A stretch of DNA of 32,554 bases, from positions 1 to 32,554 of the forward strand of contig CABQKC010000020.1 in assembly GCA_902464635.1 (NCBI GenBank), in the 5' to 3' direction. Under the pieces are notes generated by a model. That model was not told the DNA's origin. It saw only the letters and a program-made list of their open reading frames with translations, and searched no databases. This document shows, piece by piece, positions 24,368 to 32,554 of this stretch. The position numbers were made by a program, and so were the translations under genes. The stretch's first letter is position 1. Each line of letters opens with the position of its first letter. The stretch comes from an uncultured Caryophanales bacterium (GTDB lineage: Bacteria; Bacillota_I; Bacilli_A; RFN20; CAG-826).

Positions 24368-24612
24368 TGAATTTAATTCGTGGGAGTTCTAATGACCTAC
24401 AAATCGCTTTCAGGCCTCTAGGGACGTTTTTGCTTATTTAGGGTGATTAATACATAAAATACAAAAGTTGATTCTAGATGGCTTGCTAGGAGTTAATGAT
24501 AAACTCAATCAGTTTTTATATTTTTAGGTCTGTATGCGACTTTTTTATCCTATAAGTTTCTAGTTTTGGTATAATTTAGACAATACTTAGGGAAGATATT
24601 AAAGATTAAGAT
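24368..24612. other. non-coding region between the Hint gene and the CRISPR locus
   Basis: No gene seen. It contains an extended -10 type promoter candidate (TTGGTATAAT, 24566-24575) listed separately. Nothing else stands out. Confidence 0.5.
24566..24575 (+). promoter_or_regulatory. candidate cas operon promoter (extended -10)
   Basis: TGG-TATAAT (24567-24575) fits an extended -10 element; no good -35 lies at 17 bases. Transcription would begin near 24582 and give cas9 a leader of about 165 bases that runs through the complement of the whole tracrRNA. A weaker alternative lies closer to cas9 (TTGTTC 24694-24699 with AATATA near 24718). Confidence 0.4.
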
Positions 24613-24711
24613 AAACAAAAAACGCCAATCATGGCGCTTTGCGGTAACAACTTACCTGAGGTTTGGAATAATCTTTATTTGAACTCGTAGTGTTGTTCTA
24701 GGTAAAACAAC
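24613..24711 (-). ncRNA. tracrRNA of the type II-A CRISPR system
   Basis: Read on the minus strand, bases 24704-24687 are the exact complement of 18 bases of the CRISPR repeat (GTAGTGTTGTTCTAGGTA). A 4-base bulge (GAGT) opposite the repeat's GA is followed by a second pairing block with the repeat's TTTGA, the same bulge layout as in Streptococcus pyogenes. Downstream come a nexus-like segment, a hairpin of GGTAA and TTACC (24643-24656), and a terminator hairpin CGCCA-TGGCG (24623-24636) ending in six U (24617-24622). Length is about 99 nt. It pairs with the crRNA repeat, allows RNase III processing and is held by Cas9. Confidence 0.92.
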
Positions 24712-24717
24712 ACCATC

Positions 24718-24746
24718 AATATATCCCCTATGAAAGGAATTGTCAA
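24718..24746 (-). promoter_or_regulatory. tracrRNA promoter abutting the cas9 start codon
   Basis: On the minus strand TTGACA (24746-24741) and TATATT (24723-24718) are 17 bases apart, close to the sigma-70 consensus, predicting a start near 24711. The -35 box touches cas9 ATG 24747, and the cas9 ribosome binding site AAAGGA (24733-24738) lies within the spacer. Confidence 0.85.
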
Positions 24747-27700
24747 ATGGCCAAAAAGTATTTAATGGGCTTAGACCTTGGAACTGACTCTGTCGGCTGG
24801 TGTGTCACCGACGAGAATAACCACATCATCAAAAAAGGTGGAAAATCACTTTGGGGAGCTAGACTTTTTGATGAAGCTCAAGATTGTAAGAGCAGAAGGG
24901 CTAATCGTGCCGCTAGAAGAAGAACCCAAAGAAGGGCAGAAAGAATTGATTTGCTTCAAATTCTGTTTAAAGAAGAAGTAGATAAGGTCGATAAGAACTT
25001 CTTTTTACGCCTAAATGAATCCTTCTATAAACCAGAAGATAAATCCGAACCAATAAGAAATGACAATAACTATCTTTTTGTAGATAAGGATTTTAATGAT
25101 AAGGATTATAAGAAGAAATATCCTACAATTTATCATTTGAGAAAAGCTTTATATGAAACAAATGAAAAGATGGATATTAGGCTAATTTATTTAGCATTAG
25201 CCCATATGATCAAATATCGTGGCAATTTCTTATATGAAGTAGAGAATTTCAAACCGTCAGACATAGAAACTGTAAAGTCTTTATTACCAAAAATTAATGA
25301 AGTATTAGATGAATTAGGTGAAGATAAACTAAAACTAGAAGATGGTTATGCTTCGGAATTCAACGAAAAAGTATTAAAGGCTAGGGGAATAACAGGAAAG
25401 AAAGAAGCCTTGGCGGAATTATTCGGAAAAGGTCGTTATCTTTCTAATGTTGTTTATCCATTAATGGCAGGCGGCAAACTTGCTACTAAAAAAATATTTG
25501 AGCCAGAAGACGATGGAGAAATAGATCCAAAAGATTTTACCTTCTCTAGTGCCGATGCAGATGAAAAACTAGAAAAACTATCTGAATTATTCCCAAATGA
25601 CTTACATATTGAACTACTTGGATTGATTAGAGGTATTTACGATTATTTGCTTATTGGAAAGCTTTTAGGTGATTCAACAACTCTTTCCGAAGCAATGGTC
25701 AAAAGGTATGAAGAACATAAAAAAGATTTAAAAGATTTGAAGAAATATGTCAAAACTCATCTTTCGATGGCTGACTATAATGAGATTTTTAGATTAAAAC
25801 GTGAATCTAATTATGTTGCATATGTAGGATCTACAAATTCGTCTGAAGGTAAGATTAGATGTTCGCATTGCGATAGAGACGCTTTTTATAAATATATAAA
25901 AGAAAAGCTTGGGATTGATAAAATTAAAAAGGCAGAATCCATTGAAGATCCTACATTAAGGGAAATTTATGAAAAGATAGAAGACAAAACATATCTTGCT
26001 AGACAAAATTCCACCGATAACGGAGTTTTTCCATATCAATTAAACAAAACAGAACTAAGGAAAATATTAGAAACACAATCTAAATACTATCCATTTCTAA
26101 ATAAGAAAGATGAATATGGGACTACTATAGATAAGATTGAATCCTTACTAACCTTTAAGATTCCGTATTATGTAGGCCCTCTTTTTGCAGGAGATGAAGG
26201 TAATGTAAGAGGTTCACATTCTTGGGTTGTAAGAAATTCTAAAGAAAAAATATATCCTTGGAATTTCAAATACGTGGTCAATCAAGATGAATCGGCAGAA
26301 AAGTTTATTAAGAGGATGCTCAATAGATGCACATATTTGCCTGATTGCTATTGTTTGCCGTTGAATTCATTATTATTCCAACGTTATCAAGTATTGTCTT
26401 TGTTAAATAAGACAATGATTAATGGAGCACTTATTTCCAAAAAAGATAAAGATGGCTTGATCGAAGGTGTTTTCAAGAAAAACATGTCCGTGTCCAAAAA
26501 GAAAATTTTGGAATATTTTACTAAGAATTATGCTGAAGACGTCTCCGTTACAACTTCAAATGGAAAAGAATTAGAAGAAGTAAATGCCTCAATGAGTAGT
26601 TATGTCTTCTTCTCTAATGCTTTAGGAGAAGATTTTGTTAAGAATAATGAAGACAAAATAGAAAGTATAATTAAAGACTTAACTATATTTGAGGATTCTA
26701 AAATCATCGAAAAAAGACTCAAGTCCAACTATGGATTGAACCCAGAACAAATTAAGAAAATCAAAGGCAAAAGACTTACTGGCTGGGGCAGACTCTCCAA
26801 AGAACTTCTAGAAATGACAACCGATTATTCCAATGAATATGGCGAAGTATTATCTATTAGCTTAATTGACTTGATGGAAAGAACAAATTTCAACTTGATG
26901 GAATTGATAAATGATGATTCTTTCGACTTCAAAAAGAAAATAGAAGAAGAAAATCAAAAAGTCGATTATAACTTTGCTAGCAAGAAAGAAAAGCATCAAG
27001 CCATAGTGGATTTTGTTGATGATTGCTATGTCTCTCCTGGCATGAAACGTCCTTTGATTCAAGCCATGGCAATTATCGAAGATGTCGAAAAGATTATTGG
27101 GCATCCAATAGATGAATATTATGTTGAATGTACTAGATCAAATAAGGCCAAAAAAGGTGCGAAGGATTCTAGACAAAAGGATTTAATCAAGAAGTATGAC
27201 GAAGCCAGGAAATTGACAATGTCTGCAATGATAAAAGAATCCTTTGATATGGCATACAAGGAACTCAAAGGCGAGACTGACTTGGGTAAATTTAGAAGCG
27301 ATAGATTCTACTTGTACTTAACCCAAATGGGTAAATGCGCTTACACTTTACAAGATATAGATTTGGCGGAATTGTTTAATGAGCAAGCCTATGACATAGA
27401 CCATATTGTCCCTCAATCATTAGTTAAAGACGATAGTATCGAAAATAGAGTTTTGGTTAAAGCCGAGGCTAATAGAAGCAAAATGAACCATTATCCTATT
27501 CCGGCTTCGGTTAAAGCACCTGGTGCAAATGCTTTTTATAAGATGCTTTTGAAAGCTAAATTAATCGGCGAGAAGAAATACTCCAATTTAACTAGAACCA
27601 CAGAATTAAGCGATGATGATTTGCTTGCCTTTGTTAATAGGCAACTTGTCTATACAAACCAAGCTGTAAAAGCTCTTGTCGATGTAATTAAGACATTCCA

Positions 27701-28991
27701 AAAAGACAAGAAAGGAAATACTCCGAAAGTAGTTTATTCAAAAGCAGAAAATGTTTCTGATTTTAGAAGAGACTATGACATCATCAAGGTTAGAGACGCT
27801 AACCATTTCCATCATGCTCACGATGCCTATTTAAATATTTGTGTTGGTAGAACCGTTAATACTTATTTTGGTGATATAAGACAAAGAATTTTGGAAAAAT
27901 ATAAAGGCATCGATAGGACGATGAACGTTAAAAAGATCTTTGAGTGTGAGAATGGTGTTAGCAAGAAACCGATACTAGATAGTGATGGCAATGTTGTCTG
28001 GGATTACTCTTCATCTCTTAAAGAAATAAAGAAGAATATCTACGAAAGATATGACGTTTTGACTACCACGATGCAATATATAAAAGGTGGGCAGTTGACT
28101 GATGCCACGATATATCCTGCAAAAGATGGTAAGACTGATGGATTGTTGCCTGTGAAAGGAAACGGCCCACTTTCAAATCCTTCGATTTATGGTGGCAAAA
28201 AAGGCATTAATTATTCTTTTTATTCTTTAGTAGAGATTGATTCAAAGAATAAAAAACAATATAAAATTATTCCTATTCCTCTTTTGTATGCTGACGGAAG
28301 CAACGAAAGTGAGATAGAAAAATATTTGGCCGATATATTAATGCTCGACGTTTCTAAGATAATAGTTCCTGTTTTGAAGGTTAATTGTATTCTAAAATCC
28401 GGTCAATCTAAAATATGTATTACTGGAAAATCTGGAGAAAGATTAATTGTAAAAAATCTTACCGAGCTTTATTTTTCCAAAGAAGATTTAAAAACGATAA
28501 AAAATATATCCAAATTATCTGATGAGTTTGCAAAAAGAGGTTTGTCTTTGTCCACATCAACCAAAGAAAAGGTTATGACAGAATTTTCTTTTGATGAAAA
28601 TAAAATCATTTTGAGTCCTGCTTCCGGACCTAATTCAAAGCCAGTCGAATTGACTAATTCAGAATTGTCTGTTCTATATTTGACACTAATCAGAAAGTCG
28701 AGATCTCCAATATTGGATTTAATGAGTGCCGTCAAAAAAATAGGCTTTTTCTTGGATGGTGATATTATAAAAAGTAAATTTGAATCATTATTAATTTGGC
28801 AAAAAGCATATATTCTTTCGCAAGTAATACAGTTTTTTACGGTATGTGTTTCATCTATAGATTTGTCGTTGCTAGGCGGTTCTGCAGGTGTTGATAGAAC
28901 TAAAATTTCTTATAATTTGCCGAGCAATTTAAGTGTGGTGGTTGAATCACCAACCGGCTTCTATTCTAAAGTTCTTTGGAAAGGGCAATAG
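24747..28991 (+). CDS. cas9: CRISPR-associated endonuclease Cas9 (type II-A)
   Basis: 1414 residues, in the size range of II-A Cas9. RuvC-I is YLMGLDLGTDSVGW (D10), then the arginine-rich bridge helix SRRANRAARRRTQRRAERID (about 50-70), a long helical recognition lobe, RuvC-II YYVECTRSN (E794), HNH IDHIVPQS (D885, H886, N909) and RuvC-III HHAHDAYLN (D1026). All catalytic residues are present, so it should cut both DNA strands guided by tracrRNA:crRNA. The C-terminus (LLGGSAGVDRTKI, SPTGFYSKVL) matches the end of the PAM-interacting domain in II-A proteins. RuvC-II reads VECTRSN instead of the common IEMAREN, a mild departure. The start ATG follows AAAGGA by 8 bases. cas1 follows after 2 bases. 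Confidence 0.98.
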   Translation: MAKKYLMGLDLGTDSVGWCVTDENNHIIKKGGKSLWGARLFDEAQDCKSRRANRAARRRTQRRAERIDLLQILFKEEVDKVDKNFFLRLNESFYKPEDKSEPIRNDNNYLFVDKDFNDKDYKKKYPTIYHLRKALYETNEKMDIRLIYLALAHMIKYRGNFLYEVENFKPSDIETVKSLLPKINEVLDELGEDKLKLEDGYASEFNEKVLKARGITGKKEALAELFGKGRYLSNVVYPLMAGGKLATKKIFEPEDDGEIDPKDFTFSSADADEKLEKLSELFPNDLHIELLGLIRGIYDYLLIGKLLGDSTTLSEAMVKRYEEHKKDLKDLKKYVKTHLSMADYNEIFRLKRESNYVAYVGSTNSSEGKIRCSHCDRDAFYKYIKEKLGIDKIKKAESIEDPTLREIYEKIEDKTYLARQNSTDNGVFPYQLNKTELRKILETQSKYYPFLNKKDEYGTTIDKIESLLTFKIPYYVGPLFAGDEGNVRGSHSWVVRNSKEKIYPWNFKYVVNQDESAEKFIKRMLNRCTYLPDCYCLPLNSLLFQRYQVLSLLNKTMINGALISKKDKDGLIEGVFKKNMSVSKKKILEYFTKNYAEDVSVTTSNGKELEEVNASMSSYVFFSNALGEDFVKNNEDKIESIIKDLTIFEDSKIIEKRLKSNYGLNPEQIKKIKGKRLTGWGRLSKELLEMTTDYSNEYGEVLSISLIDLMERTNFNLMELINDDSFDFKKKIEEENQKVDYNFASKKEKHQAIVDFVDDCYVSPGMKRPLIQAMAIIEDVEKIIGHPIDEYYVECTRSNKAKKGAKDSRQKDLIKKYDEARKLTMSAMIKESFDMAYKELKGETDLGKFRSDRFYLYLTQMGKCAYTLQDIDLAELFNEQAYDIDHIVPQSLVKDDSIENRVLVKAEANRSKMNHYPIPASVKAPGANAFYKMLLKAKLIGEKKYSNLTRTTELSDDDLLAFVNRQLVYTNQAVKALVDVIKTFQKDKKGNTPKVVYSKAENVSDFRRDYDIIKVRDANHFHHAHDAYLNICVGRTVNTYFGDIRQRILEKYKGIDRTMNVKKIFECENGVSKKPILDSDGNVVWDYSSSLKEIKKNIYERYDVLTTTMQYIKGGQLTDATIYPAKDGKTDGLLPVKGNGPLSNPSIYGGKKGINYSFYSLVEIDSKNKKQYKIIPIPLLYADGSNESEIEKYLADILMLDVSKIIVPVLKVNCILKSGQSKICITGKSGERLIVKNLTELYFSKEDLKTIKNISKLSDEFAKRGLSLSTSTKEKVMTEFSFDENKIILSPASGPNSKPVELTNSELSVLYLTLIRKSRSPILDLMSAVKKIGFFLDGDIIKSKFESLLIWQKAYILSQVIQFFTVCVSSIDLSLLGGSAGVDRTKISYNLPSNLSVVVESPTGFYSKVLWKGQ

Positions 28992-28993
28992 CA

Positions 28994-29869
28994 ATGTCGT
29001 TTCGAACCGTTGTTGTTAAAAATAGGAGCAAATTAGAATATTCCTTAAATTATCTTGTCTGTCGCACATCTGAATCTGAAAAACGTATTTGTTTAGACGA
29101 AATTACGACTTTAATTATCCAAAACACTGGGGTTGCCATTACGGCAGCCCTTTTATCTATGCTGATGGAAAAGAAAATTAAGGTAATATTCTGCGATTCT
29201 AAGAATAATCCCCAAGGTGAATTAACTCCATATTATGGGTCGTACAATAATTATGCGAAAATTTGCATTCAAACATCTTGGAAACAAGAAATAAAAGATA
29301 AATTATGGGGTTGCATAATATCAAAGAAGATATTTGGGCAAAAAAGAAACCTAGAATATTTGCAACATGCAGACGCTGCCTCTAAATTAGATGGTTATAT
29401 AAAAGAGATTGTTTCAGGCGATTTAACCAATAGAGAAGGACATGCTGCTAAAGTATATTTCAATTCGTGCTTTGGAAATGATTTCTCAAGGGGAAGTGAT
29501 TGCGATATCAATATGTTCTTAAATTATGGGTATTCCATTATTCTTTCTGCAATAAATAGGGAAATAAAGGCTTTAGGCTATTTAACCGAATTGGGTATTC
29601 ATCACATCGGAGAACAAAATCCATTCAATTTATCCTGCGATTTCATGGAGCCTTTAAGGCCTTTGGTGGACTATTTGGTATTAAGCAACAAGGTTAATAA
29701 AGAAAACTATAAATCGGAAATGATTAATATTCTTAATTTAAGTTGCACTTATGATGGCAAAACAATGATTTTAGATAATGCCATCCACAATTATGCCCAG
29801 TCGATGCTAACTGTTTTAAATGAAAATAATATAGAAAGGATGAAGTTCATCAATTATGAACTCGTATAG
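28994..29869 (+). CDS. cas1: CRISPR integrase Cas1 (type II)
   Basis: 291 residues from ATG 28994, just after AAAGGG; an upstream TTG in frame (28976) lies inside cas9. The metal ligands fit E148 (NREGHAAK), H203/H204 (GIHHIG) and E219 (DFMEPLRP), as in the S. pyogenes enzyme. With Cas2 it joins new spacers to the leader end of the array. The gene overlaps cas2 by 14 bases. Confidence 0.96.
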   Translation: MSFRTVVVKNRSKLEYSLNYLVCRTSESEKRICLDEITTLIIQNTGVAITAALLSMLMEKKIKVIFCDSKNNPQGELTPYYGSYNNYAKICIQTSWKQEIKDKLWGCIISKKIFGQKRNLEYLQHADAASKLDGYIKEIVSGDLTNREGHAAKVYFNSCFGNDFSRGSDCDINMFLNYGYSIILSAINREIKALGYLTELGIHHIGEQNPFNLSCDFMEPLRPLVDYLVLSNKVNKENYKSEMINILNLSCTYDGKTMILDNAIHNYAQSMLTVLNENNIERMKFINYELV

Positions 29870-30179
29870 ATGCATGAGATCAATATTGTTTTTTGATTTG
29901 CCTACCGAAAAGAAAGCTCAACGGAAGGCATATTCAACATTTGTTAAGAATCTAAAGAAAACTGGATTTGCAATGATGCAGGAATCTGTTTACATAAAAT
30001 TAGATTTAGATGATAGAGCAGCTGAATCTACGAAAGAAAAGATTAAGAAGTTTTTGCCTAAAGACGGATTTATCGCAATGCTTAGAATAACTGAGAAACA
30101 GTTTTCTAACATAGATTTCCTTTTAGGCTATTCGGACATGGATGTATTAGTTGATGATAGTAGGGTAGTCGAACTATGA
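29856..30179 (+). CDS. cas2: CRISPR-associated protein Cas2
   Basis: 107 residues with the ferredoxin-like Cas2 start RSILFFDLPTEKKAQRKAY, including the conserved D of FFDLP, and the MQESVYIKLD strand. It bridges two Cas1 dimers in the integration complex. ATG 29856 lies within the end of cas1; a later in-frame ATG 29874 (MRSILFF) is an alternative start that gives the more usual Cas2 N-terminus. Confidence 0.93.
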   Translation: MNSYRCMRSILFFDLPTEKKAQRKAYSTFVKNLKKTGFAMMQESVYIKLDLDDRAAESTKEKIKKFLPKDGFIAMLRITEKQFSNIDFLLGYSDMDVLVDDSRVVEL

Positions 30180-30844
30180 TTTCATTAAAAATCAAAGGAA
30201 TAGAAGGGTTGTTTGATGCAATTCCTGGTTCCATCCATAATTTAGTTATAGAAAATCCAAGCCAACTTTATGGTATTGTGCGAGCGTTTTTCCTCGAAGA
30301 CGACGAAACAATTATAATTAGTAAAGATTCTGATATTATTCCGTTAGATAAGAATGTTTTATTCATAAAAAGTTTATTTGATTTAGATCCAAACTCCAAA
30401 AAGATTCTGGGCCTTATTTATAAACAGGCAAATGTTACATATCTAAACGATTCAAGAAAACAAAGGATTATAAAAATTCAGGATGAAATATTAGATTTAT
30501 TAGACGAAATATCGTTGGATTTCAACTATCCGATGACTTTTGATAGAACATTTGGAATAGATAAAATAATGCAAGCTAGCTCATTTTGTTTTTCTCCTGT
30601 TGATCAAACAGATTTCTTTGATTCGTTTATATCTTACTTGATGGCAATTCAAGAGATTTCAAAGGCTAAATTTATAATATGCGTAGATATCTTCGCTTTT
30701 TTGGAGCCGGAAAAGGTTGAATTATTATCAAAAGAGCTTGGGTTGATGGGACTTTCTCTAATCAATTTGTCTTCTTTTAATCGAAAAGCCGATAAAAAGA
30801 TAGAAAAAGTAACCATAATTGATACAGATTACTGCGAAATCTAG
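30176..30844 (+). CDS. csn2: CRISPR adaptation protein Csn2
   Basis: 222 residues starting at the ATGA overlap with cas2. The order cas9-cas1-cas2-csn2 and the size fit the canonical short Csn2, a DNA-end-binding ring protein needed for spacer acquisition, which defines subtype II-A. Visible segments such as LVIENPSQLYGIVRAFF and FSPVDQTDFFDSFISYL fit the family. Its stop (30842-30844) is followed by the leader. Confidence 0.88.
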   Translation: MISLKIKGIEGLFDAIPGSIHNLVIENPSQLYGIVRAFFLEDDETIIISKDSDIIPLDKNVLFIKSLFDLDPNSKKILGLIYKQANVTYLNDSRKQRIIKIQDEILDLLDEISLDFNYPMTFDRTFGIDKIMQASSFCFSPVDQTDFFDSFISYLMAIQEISKAKFIICVDIFAFLEPEKVELLSKELGLMGLSLINLSSFNRKADKKIEKVTIIDTDYCEI

Positions 30845-30924
30845 AATTTTATATATAATATAAGCACTAGAGCAACTAGCTAATTGTAGGTAGTGAAAGC
30901 CTCTATAACCCCATATATTTTGAG
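30829..30924 (+). promoter_or_regulatory. CRISPR leader with promoter and leader-end anchor
   Basis: About 80 AT-rich bases between csn2 and the first repeat. TTACTG (30829-30834) and TATATA (30852-30857) are 17 bases apart and could start pre-crRNA synthesis. The leader ends TTTTGAG at 30918-30924 directly before the first repeat, like the ATTTGAG leader-anchoring sequence that guides Cas1-Cas2 in streptococcal II-A loci. Confidence 0.65.
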
Positions 30925-32479
30925 GTTTGAGAGTAGTGTTGTTCTAGGTATCTCTCTTACTATACCGCACGGAATCTCGTCATATTTGATGTTTGAGAGT
31001 AGTGTTGTTCTAGGTATCTCTCTTACAAAAGCAAAATGAAAAAGAAAATAGATTATGTTTGAGAGTAGTGTTGTTCTAGGTATCTCTCTTACTTAATCAT
31101 AAATTGGGGTCTCCTTTCTCTTTGTTTGAGAGTAGTGTTGTTCTAGGTATCTCTCTTACCTGTAGTAATGAAGTCTTAGACAATGTAAAGTTTGAGAGTA
31201 GTGTTGTTCTAGGTATCTCTCTTACTATGGAAGTTTACACTCAAGACACCTCATTGTTTGAGAGTAGTGTTGTTCTAGGTATCTCTCTTACGGGTTAAAC
31301 AAGGTTGGCTTTCAAAATATCGTTTGAGAGTAGTGTTGTTCTAGGTATCTCTCTTACGAGGAGACCATCGATGATGTACTCAATAGGGTTTGAGAGTAGT
31401 GTTGTTCTAGGTATCTCTCTTACGAGCATGGTCCTCCACGCGACTGCCCAGTTGTTTGAGAGTAGTGTTGTTCTAGGTATCTCTCTTACAATGAAATTCA
31501 ACAGCTTTTTGAACCCAATAGTTTGAGAGTAGTGTTGTTCTAGGTATCTCTCTTACTAAAAAGGGCACTTATATTTCCTTGATTAAGTTTGAGAGTAGTG
31601 TTGTTCTAGGTATCTCTCTTACCTAGACGGAACGCCAATAGCAGCGCCGCCAGTTTGAGAGTAGTGTTGTTCTAGGTATCTCTCTTACTGACGTCAACCG
31701 GCTCAACCTCGACGATAGTTTGAGAGTAGTGTTGTTCTAGGTATCTCTCTTACCTAAGGGTGACTTTTTTTCCACACTTCGGAGTTTGAGAGTAGTGTTG
31801 TTCTAGGTATCTCTCTTACCTAGCACGGACGGGAAAGACGTTAACTTTAGTTTGAGAGTAGTGTTGTTCTAGGTATCTCTCTTACTGCTAAAGGTGTAGC
31901 ACGTGAAATCTATATGTTTGAGAGTAGTGTTGTTCTAGGTATCTCTCTTACTCGAATAAATCTAGCATTTCTTTTGCGGTAGTTTGAGAGTAGTGTTGTT
32001 CTAGGTATCTCTCTTACATAACATTAATTATTACTTTAAAGGGTGCTGTTTGAGAGTAGTGTTGTTCTAGGTATCTCTCTTACATTTTAGAAAAAGATAT
32101 GAAAGACAATTTAGTTTGAGAGTAGTGTTGTTCTAGGTATCTCTCTTACCCAGCCGTCTATTCCTATACATTGCCCGAGGTTTGAGAGTAGTGTTGTTCT
32201 AGGTATCTCTCTTACACTGCTGATTGCGCTTGTTGCGCCCCCTATGTTTGAGAGTAGTGTTGTTCTAGGTATCTCTCTTACTTGGTGGATACCAGCCTGT
32301 TCAGGGATGGCGTTTGAGAGTAGTGTTGTTCTAGGTATCTCTCTTACGCAGCAATGTTGCTGCAAGCATTTCGTTAAGTTTGAGAGTAGTGTTGTTCTAG
32401 GTATCTCTCTTACTCGCCATAATCCTGTGTAGTCCTTGGCTCGGTTTGAGAGTAGTGTTGTTCTAGGTATCTCTCTTAC
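30925..32479 (+). CRISPR. type II-A CRISPR array, 24 repeats and 23 spacers
   Basis: The 36-bp repeat begins GTTTGAGAGTAGTG and ends TATCTCTCTTAC, and all 24 copies are identical by eye, including the last. Spacers are 30 bases except spacers 3 and 9 (31) and 12 (29). The array runs in the same direction as the cas genes, with the leader at 30845-30924. No repeat follows 32479, so the array ends within the window. Spacers vary in base composition; some (after the 11th and 12th repeats) are GC-rich compared with the host, which suggests foreign targets of several kinds. Open frames here merely translate the repeats. Confidence 0.99.
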
Positions 32480-32554
32480 GTTAGTCCACTCGTTATATAG
32501 TGAGCTAGAAAAAAAGACGTCGAAAGCAAAAAAATATAAAGGTGTACGAATTTT
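32480..32554. other. flank after the array
   Basis: 75 bases without a repeat or gene; AT-rich, with two A-runs. The window ends here. Confidence 0.5.

Noticed and set aside
24718..24735. A long-tracrRNA seed match to the sequence near 24585-24600
   Set aside because: TAGGG and GATAT blocks resemble each other but are offset by two bases, so there is no continuous seed.
31104..32432. Open frames on both strands with FESSVVLGISLT or VREIPRTTLLSN repeats
   Set aside because: They are translations of the CRISPR repeat, not genes.

Overview
The window is AT-rich, uses the standard genetic code (TGA, TAA and TAG all end genes) and mostly carries Shine-Dalgarno sites. It fits a low-GC Bacillota, probably a gut-type Bacilli/Erysipelotrichia-like organism; the exact lineage is inferred, not shown. 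Almost all genes lie on the plus strand.

Left part (1-11.5 kb): an accessory or defence-type region. It holds an AbiE toxin-antitoxin pair (568-2011), a HAD phosphatase, a short stand-alone RNA with its own promoter and terminator (2850-2998), a DUF4143-type AAA+ ATPase preceded by 33-bp iterated repeats, a small HEIRH metallopeptidase, and a GC-richer, highly structured non-coding stretch ending in a terminator (5371-5712). Next come an unknown 318-aa protein and two copies of a small HTH + two-helix membrane protein cassette (6952-7452 and 10645-11494). These bracket a DEDDh exonuclease-BRCT protein and a membrane protein + ABC-type ATPase pair.

Middle (11.5-24.4 kb): a siderophore/haem-type ABC importer (lipoprotein, FecCD permease, ATPase); a second, larger structured non-coding stretch (14662-15202) ending at the ribosome binding site of a NERD-domain nuclease gene; a minus-strand AAA ATPase with iterated upstream repeats; an unrecognised coiled-coil/membrane operon with a small HTH gene; and two secreted proteins, the second being a Hint-domain protein split by a one-base frameshift.

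Right part (24.6-32.5 kb): a complete type II-A CRISPR-Cas9 locus. It has a minus-strand tracrRNA, cas9, cas1, cas2, csn2, a leader and a 24-repeat/23-spacer array. The tracrRNA has a near-consensus promoter whose -35 box abuts the cas9 start codon, and its 5' end can fold onto its own anti-repeat. Cas9 should work with tracrRNA and crRNA for DNA cleavage, with Cas1, Cas2 and Csn2 for spacer capture.

The least explained items are the two large structured RNAs, the shared 33-bp periodic elements near two unrelated ATPase genes, and the duplicated HTH/membrane cassettes around a putative membrane protein-ATPase defence pair.
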